This document shows positions 52,637-63,966 of a stretch of 64,000 nucleotides of DNA, piece after piece (position 1 is the stretch's first letter; each line of letters starts with the position of its first letter). Under the pieces are notes generated by a model, which ran no database searches, was not told the DNA's origin, and saw only the letters and a list, made by a program, of their open reading frames with translations. The position numbers were made by a program, and so were the translations under genes. The stretch is from Aquarana catesbeiana (Eukaryota; Chordata; Amphibia; Anura; Ranidae). The stretch covers positions 121,513,375 through 121,577,374 of the forward strand of contig NC_133332.1 in the NCBI RefSeq assembly GCF_042186555.1, in the 5' to 3' direction.

Positions 52637-53827
52637 TTGTTAGAGCTCCACACCGCTGAGGAGAGAAGAGAAGGACAAAGCGGAGCCTGCAGGCTCAAAA
52701 GGTATCCATTTGAACCTTTTTGCCCCAGGGAACAAACTGTGAAAGTTTGGGCAGGAAATATGGTACTGGGAGGAAACCGTGGCAGAAATAAAAATCACCT
52801 CACAAAGAGCTCACAGGCACTCACTGCAGCTGAAGCAGCTCCAGTCACCTCACAAGATACAGCATCAGGGCGCTCTCACAGACAGAAAATGTCACAGCAA
52901 GACTCTCCATTTGAGTCAGATACAGAACAAATCCTCTCACAAACTTCTCCACAAGCCTCCTCAGTATCCCCAGTAATATTATTACAATTTGAAAAGATGC
53001 TTCATAAGGCTTTAAAACAAACCTCAGACCAAATAACAAAAAGCCTAACCAAAGAAATAAGAGAGCTGGGAAACCGCACCGCAGCCTTAGAAATAAAAAT
53101 GGATGAAATTGAAATTACAACCCAAGAAAATATAACAGAATTGGAACAATTAAAAAAAGAGAATTTAATACTTCAAACTAAGCTCGAAGATTACGAAAAT
53201 AGAGCCAGACGTTCAAACTTGCGCATAAGGGGAATACCTGAAACTGTGACAGACCTGCAATCTACTATTACTGCTCTATTACAAGAACTAAAGCCAGATA
53301 TCCCTATTGAACGTTTAGAACTGGACAGAGTACACAGAGCCCTCATAGCCAAAAAGAAAGATGGACCCCCACGTGATATAATCACAAAATTTCATTATTA
53401 CAGAACGAAAGAACAAATACTAATTGCTGCAAGAGAAAAAAAGGAACTTAATTTTCAAGGACACAATTATCAAATTTTTGCTGACCTATCCCAACTTACT
53501 ATTACTAAAAGACGATCCATGAAACCCCAACTAATGGAACTGCAACGCCACAACATTATGTATCAATGGGGCTTCCCCTTTTCAGTCAGATTTAACTACC
53601 AAGGTACAATTTACAGAAGCAGATCAGCAGATGAACTACAACAAACCCTTTTAAAATTAAATCTGACAGAACCCACAAGCAGCAACACTCCCACACGCAG
53701 AAGAATGGCATCATCTTCACCTTCAGGCAGCACCCAGAAAATTTCAGAACAAAATGGGAATCATCATTCTCACAAAAGAGGCCGTTATGCCACATCATCC
53801 ATGGACCAAGAAGATTCAATGGACTGA
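52637..53827 (+). CDS. LINE ORF1 protein (RNA-binding chaperone)
   Basis: The open frame of 396 codons is intact. ORF1 proteins form trimers that coat the element RNA. Residues about 1-110 are a polar, Ser/Gln-rich, disordered N-terminus. Residues about 115-190 form a heptad-patterned coiled coil ('LEIKMDEIEITTQENITELE'). 'ENRARRSNLRIRGIPE' at about 187-202 opens the RRM-like domain. Residues about 235-345 form the C-terminal RNA-binding domain. The tail (about 350-396) is basic and Ser-rich. Met42 (52760, 'MVLGGNRGRN') may be the true start, since the first 41 residues are not conserved-looking. Nothing in the reading is broken. Confidence 0.88.
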   Translation: MLELHTAEERREGQSGACRLKRYPFEPFCPREQTVKVWAGNMVLGGNRGRNKNHLTKSSQALTAAEAAPVTSQDTASGRSHRQKMSQQDSPFESDTEQILSQTSPQASSVSPVILLQFEKMLHKALKQTSDQITKSLTKEIRELGNRTAALEIKMDEIEITTQENITELEQLKKENLILQTKLEDYENRARRSNLRIRGIPETVTDLQSTITALLQELKPDIPIERLELDRVHRALIAKKKDGPPRDIITKFHYYRTKEQILIAAREKKELNFQGHNYQIFADLSQLTITKRRSMKPQLMELQRHNIMYQWGFPFSVRFNYQGTIYRSRSADELQQTLLKLNLTEPTSSNTPTRRRMASSSPSGSTQKISEQNGNHHSHKRGRYATSSMDQEDSMD

Positions 53828-54776
53828 CATCCTAATTCCTGATATCTCTTCATTTATTATACTAAGAGATGGTTCTCTATAAAAAACCTATATTTATAAC
53901 TGAATGTAAGTGCATTCTGATAGTCACACACTGTGTGGGATCATGTTACATTCCAGTTATATTTCTTATTACTTCTGATTCATATAGCCTTAGAATATAT
54001 AAGTGAAATAAGGAAATTCTTGTTCAGTTATATATTATCAGGTAATAACAATAGATTTATTACTTTTTAGGACAAATATGTTCAATAATCCAGAAGTAAT
54101 GGAAGCTTTTTCTTTCTTTTCTTAAAACAAATATATTATTACCTAACTAGTTCCTAGAATTATGTTTTTGTTTATTCTAATCTGAAGCAATACAACCTCA
54201 ATTTTATGAGTTAACATTTCTAAACAGTTGCATATGAATAAAATATGTAATTGTTTACTCTAAAAGGATTAAAATCCCAAAATAATTCAAACTATCTTCA
54301 TCAATACCAATGTTATTATTAACAGTACCTTTCTAACTGAATTATTTAGCCTAGGGCAAGACTAACCATATACAACCACCCTGGAATAAATAATTTCAAC
54401 AAAAACTATATTCTGCACTCCAATTAATGAAACATCATTTTGATGTCTTTTGACATAGCACTTCTCTCCTGTAAGCGGAAGATCCGTGTACCCATATTAG
54501 CCCTCCTCATTCTCCCAACCATATTATGTGGGAGTGTGACGAAGGCACTTATTCCCCTGAGAGAGATATTTATTCTCTTTCACGGGTAAATTGTGATTAC
54601 TTGCAAAAAATAATTTATACAATGTATCATCTAATCTCATATGTTTTTTGTTTACTCTTTACTCCAGAATTCACTGGTTTCTTTTCTATCTATTCATCTC
54701 TTCAGTCCACACAGGTTGATCTGCGCAGTCAGCTCTGCATAACAAAAAGTAAGTCAAAACTATTTGATCTATTGCC
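53828..54776 (+). other. Inter-ORF region of the LINE
   Basis: About 950 bp of AT-rich sequence without a long frame, with a short minority ORF at 54526-54789 that overlaps the ORF2 start. ORF2 translation probably depends on reinitiation or an internal start; no specific signal is seen. Confidence 0.6.
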
Positions 54777-57700
54777 ATGGCACCACTGAATATACTTTCC
54801 CTGAATGTTCAGGGAATAAATGTCCCTCAAAAAAGGACCAAAGCCTTCCGTACTTTCCATAACAAGAAGGCTCACATAGTATGCCTCCAAGAAACACACT
54901 TCACCAAAGATTCTACTCCAAAATATATTTCTGCTTTTTATCAACAAATTTACACGGCTTCTGCCTGTACCAAGCAAAGGGGAACTCTAATTGCATTTCA
55001 CCGATCCACACCATTCACCTTATCATCAGAAATTAAAGACCCAGAAGGTAGATACCTGATACTCATGGGTTATATAATGGATACAGAAATCACGGTGATT
55101 TCCTACTACGCTCCTAACAAACAACCTTCACCATTCCTCTCACATATATTACAAGTGATTAATACACACAAAGTAGGAACAGTGATAATGTGTGGGGATT
55201 CGAACCAGGTCCTCCTCCCATTTCTAGATAAATCACCTTTTACACCATCCAAAATAACCTCTAGATTACCTTTTTCTCAACTTCTTTCCAAATACAATCT
55301 GGTAGATTCATGGAGAGAAAGTAACCCAATGAAAAAGAAATTCACTTATTTCTCGCACCCTCATCAAACCTTCACCAGAATAGATCATATTTTTCTAACA
55401 ATAGGAATGATACCAGAAATTATTGCATCAGATATAATTCCGATTCCGTGGTCTGACCATAATGCAGTATACACTACTATAGCCTCAGCCATACCAAAAG
55501 CGCATGACCCAACGTGGTACTTACCGGACATAATGTTCAAACACCCACTACATCAGATGGCCATTGAACAAGCTTTAAAGGAATACATATCAATTAATAA
55601 TACAACAGACATCTCCCCAATAACACTGTGGGAAGCTCATAAGCCTGTCTTGCGTGGTACAATACAAAGACAAATGGCACTATTTAAACGGGAACGCAAA
55701 AATCTAGCAAAAAAACTAGAACTCAATTTTAATGCAGCCTACATATCATTTCAAGATAATCCATCTCAGAGTACAAAATCTCATCTGGAAAAATCTAGAT
55801 TGGAATACGATCTATTTCTCACTGAGTCAGTTGATAAATCCCTCAAACGCTCCAAACACAATTTCTACATGAATACAAACAAACCAGGTACATATTTGGC
55901 TCGGGCATTAAATTCAACTAACAAATCTTTCAAACCAATACGTTTGAAATTATCAAAAAATGTTTACACTTGTAATCCAATTAAAATAGTCCATAAATTT
56001 CACTCACATCTCGCAACTTTATACAAGACAAACAATGAATTTAATCCTACAGAGGCTGAATCCTTCTTCTCAAAAATAACCTTACCTGAGTTATCTCAGA
56101 ATCAAAAAAGCAGTTTGGATGAGCCTATAACTATAGATGAAGTTGCTAACGCCATAAAAGACCTAAAACTTAACAAAAGACCAGGCCCAGACGGCTACTC
56201 GGCTTTATACTATAAAACATTCTCAGAAATACTCTCTCCCATTCTCACTGAAACTTTTAACAAACTTCTAGATGGACATTCTTTTCGGCAAGAAACACTA
56301 ATGGCAATTGTTTGTATGATCCCAAAACCCCTTTCTGATGATACTTCCTGTGTGAATTATCGGCCTATCTCTCTGTTAAACCTTGATATTAAATTATTAG
56401 CAAAAATAATAGCAAAACGCCTCAATAGCATTATAGGAAAATTAATACATAGAGATCAAGTAGGCTTCATGCCAAATAGACAGGCAGGCGATAATATACG
56501 CAGGGCAGTGTTATTGGCACATATTGCTAAAAAACGGAAAATCCCTTTATGTTTTCTATCTCTCGATATTAAGAGGGCATTTGACACAGTATCCTGGCAA
56601 TATATGCAATATTCATTACAAAAATGGGGTTTTGGACCCCACTTTTTAACATGGATCAAAGCATTATATAATAAACCCAAAGCCTATATAAAATATGCTG
56701 GATACAAATCTGAAGCCTTTAATATCGAAAGAGGTACCCGACAGGGTTGCCCATTATCTCCCTTATTATTTGCCCTTATACTCGAACCCATGGCCCAATA
56801 CATCAGAACAAACCAAACTATAACTGGCATTGAAGTAGGAGGTATTACACACAAATTATGTATATTTGCAGACGATATATTACTTTTTCTATCATCACCA
56901 CAGGTCTCTGGTCCTAACTTAATACCAGCTCTTGATGGATTTGCAGCCCTATCCGGCCTTATGATTAATCCTAAGAAATGCCTAGTGCTTAATATTTCAC
57001 TCACAAACATGGAATTGATCCCGGCTAGGGCTGCACTCCCATTCACATGGGCAGAAAAATCAATCCCATATCTTGGAATTCATTTAACAGCATCTCATTC
57101 TGACTTATTCTCAACCAATTATCCTCCTGTATTAAGACACACACTACCAATACCTATACACACACTACATCTTCCCAAAAATAAAGGAGGCCTGGGATAC
57201 CCTAATTTTACTAACTACTACAGAGCAGCACATTTGGCCAGTCTGTCCAAATACCATGCAAAACAGGAAATCCCATATGGGTATTTATAGAAGCTTCAGA
57301 AAATGACCCTCTATTAATATCAAATTTATTATGGCTTGATCCTAAAGACTGCTTTAAAATTCATAATCCCATAACTAAACACTTCTTATCTCTCTGGGAT
57401 AAACTAAAAACCAAATATCAGTTACAATCTCCACACAATCCTCTCCTTTCTTTTATCAAAAATCCGGCCTTTTATCCGGCATGGATCTACCCAAATTCTT
57501 TTAAAGCTTGGACAACATCAGGCATTCAGACACTAAATGATTTCATAGCATCTAAATCATTCCTTTCATTCCCATTGCTTAGAGAAAAATATGACAAATT
57601 ATAAAGTCCTAACTCGCTGGTACCTTGTACCTGCTAGAGTGGCAAAATATTCACCTAATACCTCAGCTCTTTGTTTTCGAGGATGCCCAGAAATAGGCAC

Positions 57701-58085
57701 ATATTTACACATATGGTGGACGTGCCCAGTAATCCAAACCTTCTGGAAGGAAGTCTTCGTGATTGCATCTAAAATATTTTAAAAAATAATACAACCAGAT
57801 CCATATTTAACTTTACTTAATCTAAAACCGGAATGGTTAACACTCTCTCAATTCAAACTTATGATCCAACTAATAACGGCTGCAAAACAAACAGTGGCCA
57901 AGGCATGGAAATCTCCTACATTGGTACTAGCAGAAACAATTCACAGAATGAATAATACAATGTCCCATGCTAAGATGGTAGCCATCGATCAAAATCAAAT
58001 TCCAAAATTTGAAAAACTTTGGCATCCTTGGATAAAACAACAGTTCCTGTCAAACTTCAATGACTCTGTCCTGTTGCCATGGTAA
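54777..58085 (+). pseudogene. LINE ORF2: endonuclease and reverse transcriptase, broken in the C-terminal third
   Basis: Nicks the target and copies the RNA there. It opens with ATG at 54777 and reads without a stop to 57290. The APE-type endonuclease spans about 1-235 with N10, E39, 'YYAPN' (110-114), 'GDSN' (140-143), R201/D203 and 'SDHN' (226-229). The reverse transcriptase has 'SLDIKRAFDTVSW', 'GTRQGCPLSPLLFALILEP' and FADD at residues 697-700. Near 57130-57160 about 240 bp are missing compared with the LINE at 7.3-9.75 kb ('YPPVLRHTLPIP' jumps to 'KNKGGLGYPN'). A frame change at about 57275 then leads to a stop. Two more breaks lie near 57600 and 57780. 'NYKVLTRWYLVPARV' and a Cys/His cluster follow. 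Both catalytic domains look complete, but the C-terminus is lost. Confidence 0.93.
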
Positions 58086-58514
58086 CAGATTAAATGACTT
58101 ACAGAGACACCCATTCTAAGGCTTCAAAGAGAACTAAAAAGAATAATAAACTGACGAGCGGGACAACCTTGTGGACCATACCTCTACCTTTCAACCCTTT
58201 TTCTTCTTTCTCTTTCCTTTTCTCCACCTTACGGTTAAAGCTCATTATCAGAATTTATTTGACCTATATACACTCTACTTGTAAACAATATGTATAGTAG
58301 GTATAAATCATTTAAATACCTACAAAAGTAACTAAGGAAATGATATATATCTTTAATTTAGGTTTACGTGAACCCAATGTTTAATATTTGAAATTTCATG
58401 ATATTTACCTATATAAACCCTACTATAAAACAATGAGCTTACTTTATAGATCCTTGTAAACTTACTTTATGTATCTTTATAACATTGTATACTCAATAAA
58501 CTTCTTTTGACAAG
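58086..58514 (+). other. LINE 3' UTR
   Basis: AT-rich, ending with AATAAA (58494-58499) just before the target copy. No poly(A) tail. Confidence 0.75.
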
Positions 58515-58559
58515 GAAATTAAGGGAAAGCTCTTCAAAAGCGCTAAGCGTGAAAGGGCC
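58515..58559. mobile_element. MITE, right part (split by the LINE)
   Basis: Continues from 52596 after one target copy: 'tcttcaaaagcgctaagcgt' and the end 'gaaagggcc'. Together the two parts form a MITE of about 200 bp. Confidence 0.8.
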
Positions 58560-58562
58560 TTA

Positions 58563-58875
58563 TATTCCAGTACTTTTTTCCAGTATTTTTTTACGCCAAT
58601 ACCTCAATCCATTTATATTCATTTTTATATGAAATGCATCCACTTTAAATGTATGTTAGTACAAATATCCATATGTTACATGCATACAAAACCTGTGGTG
58701 TAGAAAAATATGTTTTAAAGGTTGCAGTGTCATCTGGACCTGAAAAGGAAAAAAAAGCTTTGATCATTCCAAGCACTATAATTTGGCCATCTGTGTTATT
58801 TTGGTGTCAGAAATGTTCCTCCCATGACTGATATTTTCAAACTGAAGAAATGATTGTGGTAACTCAATCATCTTC
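58563..58875. other. No recognised feature
   Basis: Spacer between two related MITEs; no frame with known motifs. Confidence 0.4.
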
Positions 58876-59207
58876 AGACCCCTTTCACATTGAGGCGTTT
58901 TTCAGGCTCTTTTGGGCTAAAAATAGCGCCCGAAAAACGTCTCCCCTGCAGTCTCAGTGTTAGAGCCCGAGTGCTTTCACACTGAGGCGATGTGCTGGCA
59001 GGACATTAAAAAAACTCCTGCAAGCAGCATCTTTGGAGCAGTAAAGGACACCGCTCCTGCCCATTGAAATGAATGGGCAGCTCCGCCGAACCGCCAGCAA
59101 AGCGTTTTCAATTTAACCTGAAAACCTCAGCAAAAACCACGATAAAGCGCCGCTAAAAATATCGGCGTTTTACGTCAAAGCCCGCCTGCTCCAGTGTGAA
59201 AGCAGCC
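58876..59207. mobile_element. MITE related to the one split by the LINE
   Basis: The left end GACCCCTTTCACATTGAGG and right end 'ccagtgtgaaagcagcc' followed by TTA. The interior has 'tttcacactgaggcg' as an internal copy of the end, and 'cattgaaatgaatgggcagc'. Non-coding. Confidence 0.75.
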
Positions 59208-59210
59208 TTA

Positions 59211-59549
59211 TGGTTTGAAGCTTTTTATATCAGCAGGGGTTAGGTGTAGAGGTCAATGGGGTAAGAAGTATTTGGTCAAAAATATTGGGGAAGTGAGGAG
59301 AGTGGAGTTTAGGGATTATGCTCCACTGTGGCCAGGCTATCCCTCTATCTAATACAGCAGGCTAGGCTGTACATTGAAATCACATATACAGTACATAAAT
59401 AGATTTTCTTCAAACAATCATATTTATATTCTAATTTAGTTCACTAAAAAAAGAGTTTTTCCTTGTCCCTGAATCAGAACCCTGGTTTAGCAAAACATAT
59501 GGATCACTTGCCCATTGTCTCTTCTATCTTTCCTATGAAAACTTTATTT
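59211..59549. other. No recognised feature
   Basis: Short AT-rich spacer before the DIRS terminal repeat. Confidence 0.4.
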
Positions 59550-60545
59550 CCTGGTGCCTCCATGGCAGCATACCTGTGACATGCTTCGCCTTGGCTCATC
59601 CCTCAAGACCAGTGAATATTATAAAAGAAAAGGATTAGTGCACTCCCAGCATTCTCCTTTTTTCCTCATGGTCAGTGAATAGTGGTCGAACGTCCCTTGC
59701 CCCTGCAGGCAGCAGCTTCCAGCTGGGTCTAAGCCTCTCCCAGGTGCAGTCCCTATTCTTGGGCAACTAAATGTGCTGATAAGATAGAGAGTCCCTTCTG
59801 TGGGTCATTTGGGACAACAATTGTCTCTTAACTAAGAGCTCCTGTCTGCATTTATATACTGGCATTTGCTCAAGCCTGCAGCAGAGAAAGCAGCTATATC
59901 TATTTTTCACTTAGCCTTATCCTTCCATTTCTCCCTCCTGTCATCCATTCTCTCTCACTTTCCTTTACTTGCTTTCCTCTCTCTCTTTTTCGCTCCCCTC
60001 CATCACCTCCCCCTCATTGTGGTATTGTACCTTCATTTCTGGTGGCGCGCACCTCGCGCTGGCTTTTCCGAGTCATCGCCTTTCTGCCCGCTCTGCGCAT
60101 GCGCGGATGTCAGGAGCTGACTCGTCGGCCGGGTTGTAGGTCTTCGTGCTGTTGGCCATGCATGCGCTGTCTGGCCTGAGATTGCGGCGGCCATCTTGAA
60201 TAAGGGCAGATTTAAAAATGTTTGCCCTTGTTGTCAAAATCATTTTTGAGAGGGTTGTAATTTCCACAGGATGTCCCTCCCCTCTCCACTGTTTATTACT
60301 GGGGGCTTTCAGCATGGCATCCTGTTGTCATCTGAGGAGGTTGTCTATGCGGGAAACTCCTGGAGGGGATCCTGTTTTTTGCCAATGGTAAATGTAATTT
60401 CTTTTTTTTAATCAGGAATTGCGTTTCCTTGCTCCAGCTGAAATAGCAGTCGCTAACTCTTTTATCTTTCTCTAACTGCTTTTTCTGTCTGCTGCCTAAG
60501 ATAAGCAGTAGCCACTCGAACAGGACCCTCTCCAACATTTAAGGT
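59550..60545 (+). repeat. DIRS terminal repeat (left)
   Basis: About 1 kb ending next to the gag-like frames. Its inverted copy lies at 41066-42040. It contains a C/T-rich tract (59930-60010) and 'gcgcatgcgcgg', and would hold the promoter. DIRS elements have inverted terminal repeats and use a tyrosine recombinase, so they leave no target duplication. Confidence 0.75.
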
Positions 60546-60561
60546 AGGGACTGTCGTCCAG

Positions 60562-61228
60562 GTGAGTAAAAAAAAAAAGAGCACTTATGCTGGTACGTTT
60601 ATGTATTTCAGCCTTGTATGCCAGAAGTCCAAGTGGACATCAAGGCAACATAAAGAAACCTATGAAGGCCCCAACCAGGGCAGACCATCCAGATCAGGAT
60701 ACCATGCAAGCAGCAAGGGTTTATCCGTGAAAAGACATAGTTCTTTACATTCACCAACTCTCAAATCCCTAAAATGCTGAATATGCGGGGTCGTTCCATT
60801 ACCAGCCATATGGTCTGCAAAAAGCTGTTCTAGAGTCTATGCAGCAGACAGAGAGTCAGAGGGTTAACAGGTAAACTGCCCTACTCAAAAGATGGGCAGG
60901 GGTTGCATAGCAGAACAAGCAACAGCAGTTCCATTGCAGCAATTAGCTCAACCTCCTCCAGAGAAGTTAACTCCTCCTAGCCCATCCTCGAGAGAATCCT
61001 CTCACCACGCAGCAAGTATCCCTCCTAGACATCTGGATGATAGTGAGCCATTTAATGATACCTCAGAAGAGCTTGGCCCTCGGACTTCAACCTTTTCCTA
61101 GTTCAGCCGACTTTTCACCCGGCTTTTCCTAGTTGTAAAGCCAGCTATTGGCTGGGAGGAAGCCGACACTACATCTGAGAAGTCAAAGATGTACTTCCCA
61201 TTTCTAAAGAAGCAGGTTTCCTTCTTTC
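60562..61228 (+). pseudogene. DIRS gag-like N-terminal part
   Basis: Two open pieces (60562-60780 and 60892-61101) with Lys/Arg/Ser-rich then Pro/Ser-rich content, followed by 'KPAIGWEEADTTSEKSKM' up to the MITE. The position after the terminal repeat and the composition fit DIRS gag. There is little strict conservation to check, so the call rests on context. Confidence 0.55.
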
Positions 61229-62108
61229 GGCTCGATTTCCACTAGTGTGACTTGTCATGCGTCTTTGAACTGCCAAGTCGCATGACAGGTCGTACCCATG
61301 ATTTCCAATGAGTACCGTTCATATCTGTGTGACTTCAAGTCGCAGCGACATTAAAATAGTCCCTGCACTACTTTGGTCCTACTTTGATGCGACTTGAGGT
61401 CCATAGACCTCAAGAAAACACAGGTATTGTTTAAAGTCGCAGTATACAAGTATAGGCGCAATAAACTGAAAAAAAATCAGCAAAACAACCCTTGATCCAC
61501 AAAATTAAATAAAAAGGAACAAGTGGGATACTGTGAACATAAAAACTATAAAAACCATCGCGGGTAATAAAATATATTCAAAGACAAATGCGTGAGAAGG
61601 TCATGATGGTAAATGTATATATATGTATAATAAACCACGTATATACAGGAAAGTCCAAACCAGGACAGAGAGTCCACATGTAGGGCTGCCTTCAATGGGA
61701 ACTGAAACTGGGTTCCAAATCCTGAGGAGAAACACAAAGAGAGAGAGAGAGGCGCCTCTGGGTGTAGACTTTAAAAACAGTTTATTCAATAATCTTGTGT
61801 CAATCACACTCACGTTTAGAAGATCATAAAAAGGCATATAAATGTGGAGTATCCATCAAGGGGGTATCATCAGGTCGGTCATAAAGCCTTGTCTGCTGGC
61901 TGCTCTGCCTGCGTGTGGAAGGATATTGCTGTGATGTTGAAGCCGGCTGCAATACCAATAGAGAACCAAAACGAGGCTCGGAGCGCAGGTTGGAGGTGGG
62001 CAAGGAAAAATGACGTCACTGACGTCACTGACGTCATTGTTCCAAGTCGCATCAACATTGCGGCGCAAAATCGCGCAACTTTCAGGTCGCAATAGTGGAA
62101 ACATAGGC
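61229..62108. mobile_element. MITE-like insertion inside DIRS gag
   Basis: The left end GGCTCGATTTCCACTAGTGT and right end 'gcaatagtggaaacataggc' are imperfect inverted repeats. The right end is followed by TTA; the left flank reads TTC. The left part has 'gacttgtcatgcg' and 'gtcgcatgacaggtcg' pieces. The middle (61440-62000) is a different sequence, perhaps a further insertion, with an AG run (61738-61752). The open frames on both strands here are not genes. Confidence 0.65.
62011..62037. repeat. Three tandem TGACGTCA motifs
   Basis: 'tgacgtcac' is repeated at about 9-bp spacing three times, ending 'tgacgtcat'. Each is a perfect cAMP-response-element palindrome. It lies in a MITE, so any regulatory role is speculative. 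Confidence 0.7.
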
Positions 62109-62760
62109 TTACTCTGATGGATGATGTCAGAGACATTGTTGAAGAAAATAAATAAATAAATAAGGTTTTTTTTCTCCTCTCAATTGCCTAGGAAAACTTT
62201 ATCCACTGTCGGAACAACATTCTGCAATGCCAGACGGTCCACCGGAGGTAGACGCGGCAGTGATTCATATAACAAAGATTTTCATCTCGCCAATCGATGA
62301 TTCAGCCTCAATTGAGGATCCTTTAGACAGACAAATAGTCCCCAACTTAAAGGAGCTTACCAAATGGCAGGTAAACGCCTGGAAGTCAGCAATTGCCTTA
62401 TCTGTATCCAAAGCCCTGTGAGCATGGACCAAAAACATGGAAACAGTGATTCTTCAAAATGTTCCTGGAGAGAATATAGTCAAGGCTTTGGATGAATTAT
62501 GGCTCTCAGCAGACTTCACTGGTGAGACAGCGATGGATACAATTCATTACTTCGCAAGATCAATGTCACTACTTGTGATAGCCATATGGGTATTGTGGTC
62601 AGAACTACGGGAACCTGACAGTGTGTCAAAACAAAATTAGTATAAATACCCTTTTTTTTAATGGTAAATCACTATTTTCAGAAAGGTTACAGAAAGCCAT
62701 TTCCCATGTCACAGGAGGAAGGTCAGACTTGATTCCCCAGAACTGCAGAATTAGATGTAC
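62109..62760 (+). pseudogene. DIRS gag, C-terminal part
   Basis: After the MITE the reading resumes ('LTLMDDVRDIVEENK'), passes 'DPLDRQIVPNLKELTKWQVN', a stop at about 62419, 'NMETVILQNVPGENIVKALD', and ends with 'FNGKSLFSERLQKAISHVTG' in another frame (62621 onwards). The last phrase is a conserved DIRS gag ending. Helical capsid-like content; frameshifted. Confidence 0.7.
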
Positions 62761-62932
62761 CCGGGGATTCAGGGATGCTTACTTGCACACACCCATACTA
62801 CAACTGTTACAGAAGTATCTGATATTTTCGGTCGACCAGGCCCATTTACAATTCCAGAGTCTTCCCTTCAGACGATGCACTTCCCTCAGAGCCCTCATGA
62901 GGGCTCAGATCACTATCCAAGCTTTTTTATGA
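62755..62932 (+). pseudogene. DIRS reverse transcriptase remnant
   Basis: 'FRDAYLHTPILQLLQKYLIF' followed by 'VDQAHLQFQSLPF' corresponds to the conserved palm region ('D-AY-H-PI ... FQ--LPFGL') of DIRS reverse transcriptases. It directly follows the gag ending, so the N-terminal part of the polymerase is missing. The catalytic Y/LDD box is not seen downstream. Confidence 0.75.
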
Positions 62933-63222
62933 GAACAGGGTCTCATTTCATATCACTAACCCGACAATATCCTCCTTTTATCAAAAGATCCAGCCCAGCT
63001 AGTAGAACACAGGTAGATGTTATGGACTACACTATCAAGATATGGTTGGATGGTAAATCATCAAACGAGTCATATTTTCTCCAGTTTAGGTGCCTTTTTG
63101 AACACTGCAAAAAGGATGGTGTCCCTGCCATCTCAAAGTGTGGGCTATCATTCAGAAAGTAAGGAGAGTGAGGCCATGATGCTACATAACAGCCTCGAGC
63201 TAACTCAACCTAATAGGGATTT
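62933..63222 (+). other. Degraded DIRS coding sequence
   Basis: Between the reverse transcriptase piece and RNase H; broken frames only. Confidence 0.5.
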
Positions 63223-63966
63223 TTGTCTTTTTGTATCCAGATGGTCCCATGGACACATGGATACCTCAGGCACCTTTTAGCTAGAATTCCTGAAGCAATG
63301 GAGCAAACGTCTATCCCAGTCCATTTATCAAACAAGTTTGATGCACAGGGGTTTGCACTAGTGGACAAAGAGGGAGATGCCTGTAAAGTCACGTCCATTA
63401 AGACATGTTTTCTGTACCACAGTTACCACAGACACCAACGCAATAGGCTAGGAGGTACATTGCAACCAGATGTTGGTTCAAGAGATGGCCATTCAATGCG
63501 GCAGACATCATTGCAAATATCCTGGAAATCCAGGTGGCTTATCTCGCATCGACAGCATTTGCTCTCTCAGATCAAGGACAAATCGGTTCTGATAGGGATA
63601 GACAATAGAGCTGCAATATCATACATACATAACCAAGGCGGAACCAACAACAGTTCCTTACTAAGGGAAGTGGAACCCATCTTCAATTGGGCAGAGGGGA
63701 ATCTGAAGGACCTAAGAGTAGTCTACCTTCCAGCCTACTTAAACACAGACGCCAATCACCTATCCCAAGGATTCCTGGATCCCAACAAAAGGTCCCTACA
63801 ACCAAAGTTTTTCAGTTGGATTGTGGACCAGTGGACCTTCCCTGAACTGCATCCCTTTGCTACAGCAAGCAATACCAAGCTGCGGAGGATTATTTCACAT
63901 CTATATCACCCTTGGGCAGTAGCAATAGATGCCCTGTCAAGTCCTTGGGCATGCAATCTAATTTAG
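63223..63966 (+). pseudogene. DIRS RNase H and following linker
   Basis: The frame contains 'SNKFDAQGFALV' (first D of RNase H), 'VLIGIDNRAAISYIHNQGG' (the conserved DN motif), 'LPAYLNTDANHLSQ' (third acidic residue; the usual 'GHLN-EAD-LSR'), then 'WIVDQWTFPELHPFATASNT' and 'HPWAVAIDALSSPW', the linker toward the tyrosine recombinase. TAG at 63964-63966 ends the frame, after which similar text continues to the window edge. Motif positions are recognisable but several key residues have changed. Confidence 0.85.

Larger units (their letters stand above)
52597..58514 (+). mobile_element. Near full-length L1/Tx1-type LINE
   Basis: 5918 bp between 16-bp target duplications, with ORF1, an inter-ORF region of about 950 bp, ORF2, and a 3' UTR ending 'actcaataaacttcttttga' with AATAAA at 58494-58499 and no poly(A) tail. 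The 5' UTR before the first ORF1 methionine is only 40-165 bp. Target duplication length fits target-primed reverse transcription. It is the only LINE in the window with its 5' half. Confidence 0.95.

Noticed and set aside
61844..62136. ORFs of 82-85 codons on both strands in DIRS gag
   Set aside because: They lie within a MITE-like insertion and include the triple TGACGTCA; no homology.
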